Below are positions 1-9,928 of a stretch of 64,000 bases of DNA, one piece after another. The DNA comes from FEN-1219 sp963744305 (GTDB lineage Bacteria; Pseudomonadota; Gammaproteobacteria; Steroidobacterales; Rariloculaceae): NCBI GenBank assembly GCA_963744305.1, contig CAVUTF010000004.1, forward strand, positions 186,001-250,000, read 5' to 3'. The notes under the pieces are model-generated. The model ran no database searches. It saw nothing but the letters and a program-made list of their open reading frames with translations, and was not told the origin of the DNA. Made by a program: the position numbers and the translations under genes. Positions within the stretch are counted from its first letter, which is position 1; every line of letters starts with the position of its first letter.

Positions 1-498
1 GATCTCGTTCGTCGCGCGATCCGGGAGCGTCGTCGAGGGAACCGTCGGCCGCTCGGGCTTGATGAACGCCCAATGCGGCCGGTACTCCGCCCCGTTCTCG
101 ATCCACTGCTGCAAGATCCCGATCTGCACGGCCGTGAGACGCTTGTGCTCGGACTCCGGCGGCATGCGCACGTCGACGTCGGAGGACGTGATGCGCCGAA
201 TCAGCTCGCTGCGTTCCGGGCTGCCCGGCACGATCGCGTATAGCCCACGCGTTTCCGGCAGCTCGGCGACGGCGAGCTCGCCGTCGTCGAGCCTCAACCC
301 CGCCTCGAGCGCCTCCGGATCGGGGCCGTGACACTTGAAGCAGTTCTCCGAAAGGATCGGGCGAACGTGCCAGTTGTAGTTGATCTCGTCGGCCTGAAGT
401 CCTCCGAGATCCGGCTGCGGTTGAGAGCAAGCCGCGAGCCACGCGAGCAGCGCCGCCACGAGCAGGAAGCGCGATCCGAGCGAAGCAACGGCTGCCAC
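1..498 (-). CDS. Planctomycete-type cytochrome c (PSCyt1) lipoprotein, 3' part cut by window edge
   Basis: The first 166 residues are visible; the frame is open at the window edge. A GTG start at 498 has an AGAGG ribosome site 5 nt upstream (GTG at 504 is an alternative). Residues 1-24 form a lipoprotein signal ending in the lipobox LAAC (Cys24). A haem-binding CFKCH motif sits at 53-57, followed by the GPDPEALEAGLRLDD context typical of the PSCyt1 domain (PF07635), which usually precedes DUF1549 and DUF1553 in large planctomycete and verrucomicrobial proteins. The gene starts 14 nt after the TonB receptor stop, so the two are probably co-transcribed. A periplasmic, lipid-anchored redox role is inferred; the substrate is unknown. 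The family is unusual in gammaproteobacteria. Confidence 0.75.
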   Translation of the reverse strand, partial: MAAVASLGSRFLLVAALLAWLAACSQPQPDLGGLQADEINYNWHVRPILSENCFKCHGPDPEALEAGLRLDDGELAVAELPETRGLYAIVPGSPERSELIRRITSSDVDVRMPPESEHKRLTAVQIGILQQWIENGAEYRPHWAFIKPERPTVPSTTLPDRATNEI

Positions 499-512
499 GA
501 ACACCTCTGCCG

Positions 513-2925
513 TTAGTCGAAGAAGACCCGGAGCGAGACGCCGGCTTCGCGTGGCCGTCCGACCGTCGCAAAGTCGATGTCCCACAGCGAGTGGAAGAAG
601 CCCGAGTTCAAATAGTACTCGTTAGTCAGGTTAGTGCCGAACACGGCGATCTCCCAATCGGCCATGGCAGGCGCATACGTCAAACGCGCATTCACGAGCC
701 CGTAGTCGCCGCCCTCGTCAAACGACGCCGGCAGCCCGTAGTACTCCGTTCTGAAGTTCGGGATCTGCGAGCGCCAAAACTGATCGGAGAAGTTGTAGTC
801 CAAACGCGTAATGAAGTCCCGCCATTGTCGAGCCGGGCCGTGTGCTGGAGTCCCACGCTACCCGTCGTTTCGGGCGCCTGACTGAATTCGGTGTTGAGCG
901 TGAGACCCGGTACCGGCGTCGTGATACCGACGTACTGAGTGTCGAGCAAGCCGAGGTTCACGTTGAACAACAGGCTCTCGGTCGGCGCGATCGTGAGCTC
1001 GAACTCCATGCCGTCGGCTTCGGCCGACGCCACGTTTTGCGTGCGCAGATTGGTGCCGACCACCGGCGGATTCACGCAGTCGTCGATCGACTCGCCGGCG
1101 AGCTGGATGTTGTCCCACTTGCGTATGGAACATCGTCGCGTTGAACCGCAGCAGACCGTCGCGCAGGTCGGACCGCAGGCCGATCTCGTAGTTTTGCAAT
1201 TCTTCCGGCTCGAACGGCGAGACGCGGCGTTTGCAGGAAAGCTGCTCGACGCCGAAGCCGCCCGAGTTGAATCCTTCCGAGTAGCCGACGTAACCCATGA
1301 TCGTCGTCGGTGAACTGGTAGTTCACGGCAAGACGGCTCGTGCCCTCGTCGAACGAGGCCGAATCGAGGAACCCGACGCGTACTGCGGCGAACGGGTCGC
1401 CCGGTCCGAACGCGGTGTTCGACCGCGGCGGCTTCGCCGCCGTGACTCCCGGGATCGCCGCGAGCGACGAGCTTTGGTTCGTCTGATCGTGATGGCGATA
1501 GCCGACCGTGAGATCCAGCGCATCCGTGAGATGGATGACGGCCTCGCCGAATACAGCCCAACCTCGCTGCCGGGCCAGGTTCTGGTCGTCGGCCTGTTGC
1601 CCCATGATGATTCCGAACGTCGCTTGGCACGGCAAGAATCCGGCGGGCACGTTCGTGCACTGCGGAGAGCCGTATACGGTCGCGGTGCTCAGCGGCCCAC
1701 CGAGCTGGAACTCGCCCATGCTGTAGCTCGGATTGCGGCCTTCGGTCTCCTGCTCCCAATAGTACGAACCGGCCACCCAGTCCACGCGCTCCGTCGTGCC
1801 AGACAACTGAATCTCTTGGCTGATCATCTCGAGCTCGTTACCGAAGATGTCGTTGAAGACGTTGTACTGCGTGTTGTCCCAGTCGACGTAGAGCATCGAC
1901 AGCTGATTCACTCGGGCGGTTAAGAACTGGAGGCTCAACGAGTCCGTGAGCTCCCAAGTGATATCGACCGCCAATTGCTCGTCGTCGATTTGATCGGGAA
2001 CCGTGATTTCCGACCGGGTTTCCCATTGTCCGACCTGCCCTCCGGGGTAACCCGCTTGCTGCGTCGGCGCGGTGATCGGCTGCCCCGCGATCGTATAAAA
2101 CTGAATGATGCCGGCCGCGAGTCGCACCGCGCCGGGCGCAGCGCCGATACCAAACGTCTGCGAAAGCTCGGGGAATACCGCGGATTGGATCCGCGCTTCC
2201 GTCGGGCTGCTCTCATTGCTTTGATAGTTGAAACGGAAAGTCAGCTTCTCCGTGGGCAGCCACAAGAGATCGCCGCGCAGCACTTCGTCGTCGATTCGGC
2301 CGTAGTCGTAATCCACTGTGAGGCTTTGAATGTAGCCGTCGCGCTCGAGGCTCGCCGCCGTCCATTTGCTCCTGAGCTTGTCGGTGAACGGCACGTCGAT
2401 GGAGAGGTTCACATCGCGGCGGTCGAGACTGCCGACGGTGGCGCCGATTTGCGCGCCGAACTCCTCGGCCGGTCTTCTCGTGACCAGGCGTATCGCACCG
2501 CCCGTCGAATCCCGGCCATACAGCGTGCCCTGGGGACCGCGCAGAACCTCGACGCGCTCGAGCTCCACGAGATTCCGCGTCACCAGCCCGCCGGTCCCGA
2601 CCTGCCAAACGCCATCGATATAGGTGCCAACGCGCGGAATGCCGCGAACGGTAAACGAGGTCGTGCCCGGACCCGCCAGGCCGCCGATGATGTTGAGGTT
2701 CGGCACCGTCGCGCTGAGCCTTTCCAAGGAATCCAGGCCTCGCATCTCGAGGTCCTCCCCCGTGATCGCCACCACCGAGATCGGGACGTCTTGAAGATTC
2801 AACTCGCGCCGCGTCGCCGTAACGACGATCTCCTCGAGCCCTCCTTGCGCCCAAGCGGTCGCGCTCAATGAAGACAAGGAACTTGCCAGTAACGCGCCGA
2901 TGGCGTGGCGGTTTTTGCGGTTCAT
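513..2925 (-). CDS. TonB-dependent outer-membrane receptor (three frameshifts)
   Basis: Outer-membrane active-transport receptor. The ATG at 2925 follows a strong GGGGGGAG site, and residues 1-26 are a signal peptide ending in ATAWA. A TonB-box-like EEIVVTATRR precedes a plug domain with LERVEVLRGPQGTLYG and STGGAIRLVTRRP. The rest is a beta-barrel with aromatic strand ends, finishing in VSLRVFFD, whose terminal Phe is near the end as in outer-membrane proteins. The reading frame breaks near 1300, 1125 and 820, but homology-like sequence resumes each time (MGYVGYSEGFNSGG, KWDNIQLAGESIDD, DYNFSDQFWR). This suggests three single-base errors rather than decay. The FNSGGFG and EPEELQNYEIGLR motifs are typical of the large nutrient-receptor group of sphingomonads and gammaproteobacteria. 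The ligand cannot be told. The PSCyt1 gene follows. Confidence 0.88.
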
Positions 2926-2997
2926 ATCTCCCCCCTGAAAGAATCGGAAACTGTCGTTGTGCGCCGTCGATCCGAACGGACCGATTCATTGACGACT

Positions 2998-3024
2998 GTA
3001 ATACGTATAATTTACGAACGTCAA
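2998..3024 (-). promoter_or_regulatory. Possible promoter of the TonB receptor gene
   Basis: On the minus strand TTGACG (3024-3019) is followed after 15 nt by TATTAC (3003-2998), or after 17 nt by TTACAG, about 70 nt before the receptor ATG. The interval is clearly AT-richer than its surroundings and contains the 8-bp palindrome ATACGTAT at 3001-3008, a possible operator over the -10 region. This is pattern only; spacing and -10 match are imperfect. Confidence 0.3.
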
Positions 3025-3144
3025 CCAGAGGGCGTAGAATATCGACGCGCCGCGGGACACCGCGGTTTGACGGTTGGCCAGCAGGCCTCGGTCGGAACTT
3101 GCTTGGGAGCGGTGTGCTAGGTGGGGACGGGACCGGCGCGGCCG

Positions 3145-3372
3145 TTAGCTGCGGCTCTGCCGCGTGTTGCTCCAGACGATCTGGGCGATGCCAATGAGTG
3201 CGAGGATCGCGCCGTAGACGGTCCAGCGAATGTCGTTGACCATGAAACCCTGCAGGATCGCGGCGGGCCCGACACCGAGACCCTGCATCATCCAGACGGC
3301 GCCCATGAAGATCATCAACAAGCCGAGAAGGCTACTGACGATCCGCATGACGACATTGAACGCTTGCCGCAT
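3145..3372 (-). CDS. Small two-helix membrane protein, function unknown
   Basis: 75 residues. Two hydrophobic segments are seen at about residues 8-31 (VMRIVSSLLGLLMIFMGAVW) and 50-67 (VYGAILALIGIAQIVW), joined by a short loop QGLGVGPAAILQGFMVNDIRW, with a polar C-terminus. A two-pass inner-membrane protein is predicted; I do not recognise a named family. It stands alone between the TonB receptor promoter and the divergent MetE-like gene, with a GGATCG(A) stretch before the ATG. Start and strand are supported by coherent transmembrane periodicity. Confidence 0.6.
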   Translation of the reverse strand: MRQAFNVVMRIVSSLLGLLMIFMGAVWMMQGLGVGPAAILQGFMVNDIRWTVYGAILALIGIAQIVWSNTRQSRS

Positions 3373-3446
3373 CGTCGATCCTCCGGCGTCAGGCAGTTCG
3401 TAACGCCGTTGACTCTACACGATGAACTCACCAGCGGAGAAAGAAG

Positions 3447-4607
3447 ATGAGCACGGACATTCACCGAGTCTTGACCACCCACGTCGGCAGCCTCGTGCGT
3501 CCCGACGACTTCGCCGCCCTACTGCGCCGGCGCCTGGCCGGCGACGGCGACGACCGCGAGTATTTGCCGTTGCTGCGCGACTCGGTCACGAAGGTGGTGG
3601 CGGATCAGGTGACCGCCGGCGTCGACATCGTCAGCGACGGTGAGTTCGGCAAAGGCATCGGTTGGGAGCAATACGTGCTCGAGCGGCTCTCGGGCTTCGG
3701 CCCGCGCCTGCAGCTCGCGACCGAGGGCGGCGTCGCGTTCGGCGATTTCGGCCGGTTCGCCGATTTCTACAGCGAGCTGTGGCCGAAGGAGGGCTATCTC
3801 GAAGGCGTCTATCCGTGCGTCGGCCCGATCGAATACACGGGGCACGCGGCGCTCAAGCGCGACATCGACAATCTGCGCAGCGCGATGAGCCGCGCGGGCG
3901 CGTCTGCCGGCTTCCTGCCCGTCGCGGCTCCGGCGAGCGCGTTCGCGATGTCGCCGAACGAGCACTACAAGAGCGACGAGGAGTACATGTTCGCGGGCGC
4001 CGAGGCGTTGCGCGAGGAATACAAGACGATCATCGAGAGCGGCTTGTTCGTGCAAATCGACGACGCGCATTTGCCGTTCATGTACGACCGCATGGTGCCG
4101 CCCGCGACCGCCGAGGAGTTCCGCAAGTGGGCGCGCATCCGCGTCGACGCGCTGAAGCACGCGCTGCGCGGATTACCTCAAGATCGCATCCGCTATCACA
4201 TTTGCTGGGGCAGCTGGAATGGGCCGCACACGAGCGACGTGCCGTTGCGCGAGATCGTCGATCTGATCCTCGACGTGCCGGCTGGAGCCTATTCGATCGA
4301 AGCGGCCAACGCGCGGCACGAGCACGAGTGGCGCGTCTGGGAGACGGCGAAGCTGCCCGAGGGCAAGAAGCTGATCCCGGGCGTGATCAGCCACCAGACG
4401 AACGTCGTGGAGCATCCCGAGCTCATCGCGGAGCGCATCGTTCGATTCGCGAACGTCGTGGGCCGTGACAACGTGATCGCCGGCAGTGATTGCGGTTTTG
4501 CGCAAGGGCCGTTCGTGCGGCGCGTCCATCCATCGATCCAGTGGGCGAAGCTTGAGTCCCTGGCGGCGGGTGCTCGCATTGCCACGGACCAGCTGTGGAA
4601 ACGTTGA
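3447..4607 (+). CDS. MetE C-terminal-like (cobalamin-independent methionine synthase family) protein
   Basis: 386 residues, the length of the stand-alone UROD/MetE-like TIM-barrel proteins that resemble only the catalytic half of methionine synthase. The N-terminus has TTHVGSLVRP and later SDGEFGKG, both typical of the family. Likely zinc ligands are His and Cys of YHICWGSWNGPH (about residues 250 and 252), a Glu in YSIEAANARHEHE (about 285) and Cys of AGSDCGFAQG (about 349). The ATG is preceded by GGAGAAAGAAG. It probably moves a methyl or alkyl group to a thiol; family members include MetE-like and epoxyalkane:CoM transferase-like enzymes, so the acceptor is uncertain. The full MetE N-terminal half is absent. 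Confidence 0.82.
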   Translation: MSTDIHRVLTTHVGSLVRPDDFAALLRRRLAGDGDDREYLPLLRDSVTKVVADQVTAGVDIVSDGEFGKGIGWEQYVLERLSGFGPRLQLATEGGVAFGDFGRFADFYSELWPKEGYLEGVYPCVGPIEYTGHAALKRDIDNLRSAMSRAGASAGFLPVAAPASAFAMSPNEHYKSDEEYMFAGAEALREEYKTIIESGLFVQIDDAHLPFMYDRMVPPATAEEFRKWARIRVDALKHALRGLPQDRIRYHICWGSWNGPHTSDVPLREIVDLILDVPAGAYSIEAANARHEHEWRVWETAKLPEGKKLIPGVISHQTNVVEHPELIAERIVRFANVVGRDNVIAGSDCGFAQGPFVRRVHPSIQWAKLESLAAGARIATDQLWKR

Positions 4608-4658
4608 AGCTCGAGGCGCAGCATTGCGTTTGCGAGAGCCTAACTAAGGGGGAACACG

Positions 4659-5129
4659 ATGACGGATGCAATACTCGCGCGGCGGACGTTCTTGGCGGGC
4701 TCGGGCCTCGCCATTCTCGGAAGCTTGACCGCTCCCGGCAACTCGGCGGCCGCGGAATTGAGCGAGTCGGAGCGCGCCAACGTGAAAGTCGTCGAGGACT
4801 TCTGCGCCGCGTGGTCGACGCGCGATCTCACGAAAGTGACGGCGCTCATGACCGACGACAGCGCCTACCGAATGACCGAGACGACTCCGCCCGCGATCGG
4901 GCACGCGGCGCTGATCGCGCAGATGCAGCCGTGGGTCGACACCTCGGACGCAATCGAGTTTCGCATCGTCGAAACGTTCGCGAAGGGACCGCTCGTCGTG
5001 AACCACAGAGTCGACCGCTTCGAGTCGAAAACACGGCCGCTCACCTGGGAAGGCGTCGGCGTGTTCTTCGTCCAGAATGGCAAGATCAAAGAGTGGTCCG
5101 ACTACACGATTCGCGTCGAGAGATCCTGA
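4659..5129 (+). CDS. Tat-exported SnoaL/limonene-epoxide-hydrolase-like protein
   Basis: 156 residues. The N-terminus ARRTFLAGSG followed by a hydrophobic stretch and NSAAAELSE reads as a twin-arginine signal. The rest matches the NTF2-fold limonene-1,2-epoxide hydrolase/SnoaL superfamily: NVKVVEDFCAAWSTRDLTKV, a central cavity region, and VGVFFVQNGKIKEWSDYTI. AAGGGGGA precedes the ATG. It lies 51 nt after the MetE-like gene on the same strand. The stop is directly abutted by the stop of the convergent oligopeptidase gene. Substrate unknown; a periplasmic hydrolase or isomerase is inferred. Confidence 0.78.
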   Translation: MTDAILARRTFLAGSGLAILGSLTAPGNSAAAELSESERANVKVVEDFCAAWSTRDLTKVTALMTDDSAYRMTETTPPAIGHAALIAQMQPWVDTSDAIEFRIVETFAKGPLVVNHRVDRFESKTRPLTWEGVGVFFVQNGKIKEWSDYTIRVERS

Positions 5130-7344
5130 TCATCGTTGCGGCGTGTGGCGCACGGGTTGAGCCTCCGCCACGCCGAGCACTTTGAGCGCGAACGCCGAGA
5201 GATGCGCCTCCTCGTCGATCGCCTCGAAACGTGCGGCCGCACCGCGGTGACCGGCCTCCATGTTCATCCGCAATAGAAACGGGCCGCCCGCGGCCTCGTC
5301 ACGCAGACGAGCGATCCATTTGGCGGGCTCCCAGTAGGTGACGCGGTAATCCGCGAGCCCGCCGGTCGCGAGAATTTGGGGATACGCCACGCCCTTCTTG
5401 ATGTTGTCGTACGGCGAGTACGCCATGATCCAGTCGTAGCCTTCGCTCGTTCGGATCGGATCTCCCCACTCCGGCCACTCCGGTGGCGTCAACGGCAGGC
5501 TCTCGTCCGACATCGTGTTCAACGCGTCGACGAACGGCACGCCGGCAATCACGCCGGCGAAGAGCTCCGGACGTAGATTCACTGCGGCGCCGACCAAGAG
5601 CCCGCCCGCGGACCGGCCCGAGATCACGATGCGTTTTGGCGCCGCATAGCCGCGCGCCACGAGCATCTGCGCAACAGCAACGAAGTCGGTGAAGGTGTTG
5701 ATCTTCTTGTCGAGCTTGCCGTCGAGGTACCACTGGCGCCCACGGTCACCACCGCCGCGCACGTGCGCGATCGCGTAGGTGACGCCGCGGTCCACGATAG
5801 ACAGCACGTTGGCGTCGAAATCCGCCGGCGTGCTGATGCCGTAGCTACCGTAACCGTAGAGCACGACCGGCGCGGTACCGTCCACCGGCGTCGTCGCGAG
5901 CCGCAAGATCGTCACCGGGATTTCCGCGCCGTCCGCGGCAAGCGCCGTGATTCGCTCGACGACGTAGAGGCCGGGATTGTGTCCGCTCGGGATTTCGCGC
6001 GTCTTGCGCAAAGTGCGCTCGCCGGTCGCTACATCGTAGTCGAAGGTTTGGCGGGGCTGCGACGGCGATTCGTAAGTGAAGCGCGTGACGACCGTCGCAT
6101 ACTCGTAGCCCGCGTCGACGTCGAGGGCATAAACGCCTTGGTCGAACGCGATCTCGTGCTCGTTGCCTTCGTAGTCTGCGATCACGATGCTCGGCAGCGC
6201 GTTCTCGTTCGTGAGGCGCACGTTGAACTGCGCGTACGGCGCGAACGAGAGGATCTGCGTGCCGGGCTCGTGAGGAAGAAACTCGCTCCACGATTCGCGC
6301 CCAGATCGCTCGATCGGCGCGCGCACGATCTTGAAGTCGACCGCGCCGTCGGTGTTCGTGACGATGAAGAACTCGTCGCCGTGATGCTCCACGGTGTAGA
6401 GCTGCTGCTCGATCCGCGGCGCAATCAAGACAGGCGCCGCGGCGGTATCGGCCGCCGGCAGCCAGCGCACTTCGCTCGTCACCTCGTTCGCGATCTCGAT
6501 GAAGATGTAGGCGCCGCTGCGGCTCTTGTAGGCGCGGACGAACATGCCGTCGTCGGGTTCCTCGTAGAGGACGGCGTCCGCCGCCTGCTCGGTTCCCAGC
6601 ACGTGACGCTTGACGCGCTTCGGCCGCTGATTGTCGTCGCGCTCCACGTAGACGATCGATCCGGAATCGCTCGCCCAAATGATGTCCCCGGACGTGCTCG
6701 TCTAGCGTCTCGTCGAGCTCCGTGTCGTCGGCGGTGCTGCGGAAGCGGATGTCGTAGTACTCGGAGCCGAGCCGATCGACGGCATACGCGATCAGCGCGT
6801 GGCTCGGGCTGTGCTCGACGGCGGCTACGGCGAAGAACGCGGCGCCGTGGCTTTCCGCGTCGCCGTCGAACAAGACGTCCTCCTCGCCGCCGCCCGAAGG
6901 CGCGCGCACGAAAATCGGATACTGCCCGCCGTCGCGATAGCGCGTGTAGTACTCGTACGGTCCATCCTTCGCGGGAACCGACGAGTCGTTTTCTTTGATT
7001 CGGCCGCGCATTTCCTGACGCAAGGCCTCGCGCAACTGCGCTTCGCCCGCCGTCATCGTGTTGTAATACTCGAGCTCGGCGAGCAAGTAGGCGCGAATGT
7101 CCGGCTTGAGCACGCTTGGATCGCGCAGCACGGCCTGCCAGTTGTCGTCTTTCAGCCACGCATAGTTGTCGATCCGAGTCTTCGACTGTTGGACGATCTC
7201 TTTGGGACGCTTTTCGGCCGCGGGCGCCTCGCTGCTCGAGCCGGGCGCGTCGCATCCGCTCGCGAACGACAGCACCAAGGCGGCGACCAAAATTGTCCGG
7301 ACCAACCGGGAGGCAGCGAGTGCATTTCGGGGGGGTGGGATCAT
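5130..7344 (-). CDS. Prolyl oligopeptidase family (S9A, oligopeptidase B-like) serine peptidase, one frameshift
   Basis: About 737 residues once a single frame break near 6690 is bridged. The N-terminus (RTILVAALVLSFASGCDAPG) looks like a lipoprotein signal with a loose lipobox, so the enzyme is probably periplasmic. Residues 50-420 are the beta-propeller (RIDNYAWLKDDNWQ, YYTRYRDGGQYPIF). The catalytic alpha/beta domain has the nucleophile in VISGRSAGGLLVGAA, then VPFVDALNTMSDESLPLT and the His in NMEAGHRGAAARF. These motifs and the PPEWPEWGDP stretch match oligopeptidase B (cleavage after Arg/Lys) better than prolyl oligopeptidase. The two frames fit end to end, so the break is most likely a sequence error. 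Confidence 0.87.
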
Positions 7345-7455
7345 TGCGCGAACACCGTTGTCATATGTTGGTGAGTTTATCTCAGCCGTCCCTGGAACCC
7401 GCGCAGCGAGCCGTTTCCTGACCCAGTTCGCGTCGGATGGCCGCGGGAGCGTGTT

Positions 7456-8757
7456 ATGGTCGCCCGCGTGGATACACGCCCCGAATCGGCCCCTGCCGCC
7501 ACTAGCGATCGCTGGAATCGCGCGGAGTGCGCCTATGCAATCACGCTATTCGGGTTGGCCGCCGGCGTGCTCGGTTTCGTGCTCGCACGGGGAGACGCGC
7601 TACCGTACGACGCTCCTGGTATCGCCGAAGCGTTGTTCTTCTTGGCCTTTGGCTTGCTCACGATCAGCATCGGCTATGAGCATCCGAATCTCGGCTATTA
7701 CTCGTTCGATCGCGTGGCGCAAATCGCCAGCATCCTCGTGCTCGGGCCGGTAGAGGCCGCATTGATAAACGGGCTCGCGTCGTTCATTTATCCGTGGCAT
7801 CGGCTCTGGAAAGGCGTGCCCTTTCGCAACGTGATCTATGCCGCACTCAACAACTCGGGGCTGATGACGCTAATCGTGCTGATCGCAGGCTCGGCGTACG
7901 TCGCGCTCGGCGGCCCGGTCCCGCTCGCAACCCTGACCGGCTGGTCCGTCGCGATGCTCATCGTGCTGGTGCTGGGCATGCAGCTCCTGAACGACGCCGG
8001 CATGCTCGGCCTGCTCGCGCTCGGCCGCCGCGATCTGTCGCGGTTCTTCAGCGCATTTTCCTATGCGCTCGAGCTCGGCTCCGGTGCTGCGGCCGTGCTC
8101 GTCGCGCTGATCTACAACAACCTGCAGACGAGCGTCTTCGCGCTGCTGCTCGCGGTGCTAACCGTCGGCATGCTCGCTCTGCGCCAATTTGCGGACATGC
8201 GCCACAAGCTCGAGCTGATCGTCGCGGAGCGCACTCGAAGTCTCCAGCAGAAAACGCTCGAGCTCGAGCTGCAGGCGACGCGGGACAACCTGACGGGACT
8301 ATTCAACCGGCGCTATGCGGACGATTACCTCGGGCGGGAGCTCGAGAGCTGTAGGCGGCATCGGCACCATTTCACGATCGCGTTGGCCGACATCGACTTG
8401 TTCAAGCAGGTCAACGATCTGCACTCGCACGCGACCGGGGATGCGGTGCTGCGACGTGTTGCCGCGATCCTGCGCGAACGTTGCCGGAAGACCGACGTGA
8501 TTGCGCGCTACGGCGGCGAGGAATTTCTGATCTGCTTCCCACATACGGAGCTGCGCGAAGCACGAATGCTGTGCGAGGAGCTGCGGGCCGACGTCGAGGG
8601 CGGGAACTGGGCGCAACTCGGACTCGCGTTCGGCGTCACGATCAGCTTCGGCATCGCCGAGTACCGTTCCGACCCGTCGCCGGACGGATTGGTGAGCCGG
8701 GCCGACTTGCACCTGTACGCGGCCAAGAACCGCGGCCGCAATCTCGTGGTCGCATGA
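7456..8757 (+). CDS. Membrane-bound diguanylate cyclase (GGDEF)
   Basis: 433 residues. About seven hydrophobic helices span residues 25-245 and form a membrane sensor region. A short coiled linker (LELIVAERTRSLQQKTLELELQ) leads to a GGDEF domain starting DNLTGLFNRRYADDYL. The active-site signature is GGEEF at about 353-357, and an RxxD inhibitory site (RKTD) lies five residues before it, so product-feedback control is expected. It makes cyclic di-GMP from GTP. No EAL domain is present. The upstream oligopeptidase gene is divergent. The TGA stop forms one end of a perfect 29-bp inverted repeat. The signal sensed is unknown. Confidence 0.9.
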   Translation: MVARVDTRPESAPAATSDRWNRAECAYAITLFGLAAGVLGFVLARGDALPYDAPGIAEALFFLAFGLLTISIGYEHPNLGYYSFDRVAQIASILVLGPVEAALINGLASFIYPWHRLWKGVPFRNVIYAALNNSGLMTLIVLIAGSAYVALGGPVPLATLTGWSVAMLIVLVLGMQLLNDAGMLGLLALGRRDLSRFFSAFSYALELGSGAAAVLVALIYNNLQTSVFALLLAVLTVGMLALRQFADMRHKLELIVAERTRSLQQKTLELELQATRDNLTGLFNRRYADDYLGRELESCRRHRHHFTIALADIDLFKQVNDLHSHATGDAVLRRVAAILRERCRKTDVIARYGGEEFLICFPHTELREARMLCEELRADVEGGNWAQLGLAFGVTISFGIAEYRSDPSPDGLVSRADLHLYAAKNRGRNLVVA

Positions 8758-8840
8758 AAACGGGGTCGGGTACCGATTTCCGCTAGAACGTCGGTTGAGT
8801 GAGCGGCGTTGGCGGAAATCGGTACCCGACCCCGTTTTCA
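8755..8840. repeat. Perfect 29-bp inverted repeat joining two convergent stop codons; likely bidirectional terminator or REP-type element
   Basis: Left arm 8755-8783 and right arm 8812-8840 are exact reverse complements, with a 28-nt spacer. The arms begin TGAAAACGGGGTCGGG, so the TGA stop of the GGDEF gene and that of the convergent oxidoreductase are the arm ends. AAAA/TTTT flank a GC-rich core, as in a two-way intrinsic terminator. The core GGGGTCGGGTACC resembles GGGTCAGGCAC at 20460, suggesting a mobile palindrome family (RAYT-type REP or small MITE); this origin is inference. Confidence 0.85.
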
Positions 8841-9828
8841 GATCGTGATCACGATCTTGCCGAAGTGCTTCGCCGCTTTCATGTGCTCGTAGGCCCGCGG
8901 CGCGGACTCGAAATCGAATACCTCGTCGATGATCGGGTGCAGCTCGTTGACCTCGACGGCTTTGAGCAAACCTTCGAAGTGCTCACGACCCCCGACGAAG
9001 ATTCCGCGCAAGGTCGCCGCTTTCGGCATCAACGGATAAGGGCTCAAGTCACCTTCGGGCCGCGTCATCACGCCGATGACGAGCACCTCGCCGCCCGGAC
9101 CGACCGCTTGATACGAGTGCGGTAAGCGTGCCCGCGCCGCCGAGATCGACGACCTTTTCGGCGCCGAGCCCGCCCGTAAGCTCGAGCACTTGTTTTTCCC
9201 AATCCGGGTGGCGCTTGTAGTTGATGCCGTGAGCCGCACCGAGGGACTTTGCTCGCGCAAGTTTGTCGTCGCTCGATGAGGTGATGATCACGCGTGCGCC
9301 GGCCATTTTTCCGAGCTGCAAAGCGAAGATCGAGACGCCGCCCGTACCGAGCGTGACCACGGTCTCGCCGGCCCGCACCGTCTTGCCCCACATCAACGCA
9401 TTCCACGCGGTAACGCCCGCGCACGGCAGCGTCGCGGCCTCCTCGAACGACAGATGCGCGGGGATGTGCAGCAGCCCCGAGGGCTCGAACGCGGCGTATT
9501 CCGTCAGCATGCCGTCGAGCGGCGAGCCGAGTGCCGCGGGCGGTTGGCCTTGCGTGAACGTGGCGACGACGCGGTCGCCCACCGCGAACTGCTTAACGAG
9601 CGTGCCGATCGCCGCTACCTCGCCGGCGCCGTCGGACAGCGGAATCGTGTCCTTCGCGAGCGGCCCCCGTATGTACTTGCCGTTCACGATCGCGAGATCG
9701 CGAAAATTCAGGGACGCCGCGCGTACACGCACGAGCACTTCGTTGGGCCCCACTTGAGGCCGCTCGCGCTCGCCGCGTTTCAAGCCATCGATACCCGTGC
9801 TGCCCTTCTGAACCGTGTAGATCTTCAT
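8838..9828 (-). CDS. Zinc-independent MDR-family NAD(P)-dependent oxidoreductase, one frameshift
   Basis: About 330 residues when a break near 9115 is bridged. The N-terminal GroES-like domain has VLVRVRAASLNFRDLAIVNGKY and LSDGAGEVAAIG. The Rossmann part includes TLGTGGVSIFALQLGKMAGARVIITSSSDDK and, after the break, GPGGEVLVIGVMT, ending KHFGKIVITI. The structural Cys cluster of zinc alcohol dehydrogenases is absent, so it belongs with quinone-oxidoreductase-like MDR enzymes. It faces the GGDEF gene and shares the terminating inverted repeat. The substrate is unknown, probably an enone, quinone or alcohol. Confidence 0.85.
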
Positions 9829-9928
9829 GACCCGCTCTCCGATGAGGCGTTCGACTCTAGCACCGCCGCGTGCGCCGCACGAGCTGGGCTTTTCGGTTAG
9901 AGTTGAGCCGTCGTCCTAGGGGGGTTCG

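Noticed and set aside
692..1759. Long minus-strand frame overlapping the TonB receptor
   Set aside because: Only its 3' half reads as receptor barrel; the rest is an out-of-frame shadow. It is explained as one of the frames of the frameshifted receptor.
2989..3011. Plus-strand TTGACG...TATAAT as a promoter
   Set aside because: The spacing is only 11 nt and no plus-strand gene follows closely; the minus-strand reading fits the receptor gene better.
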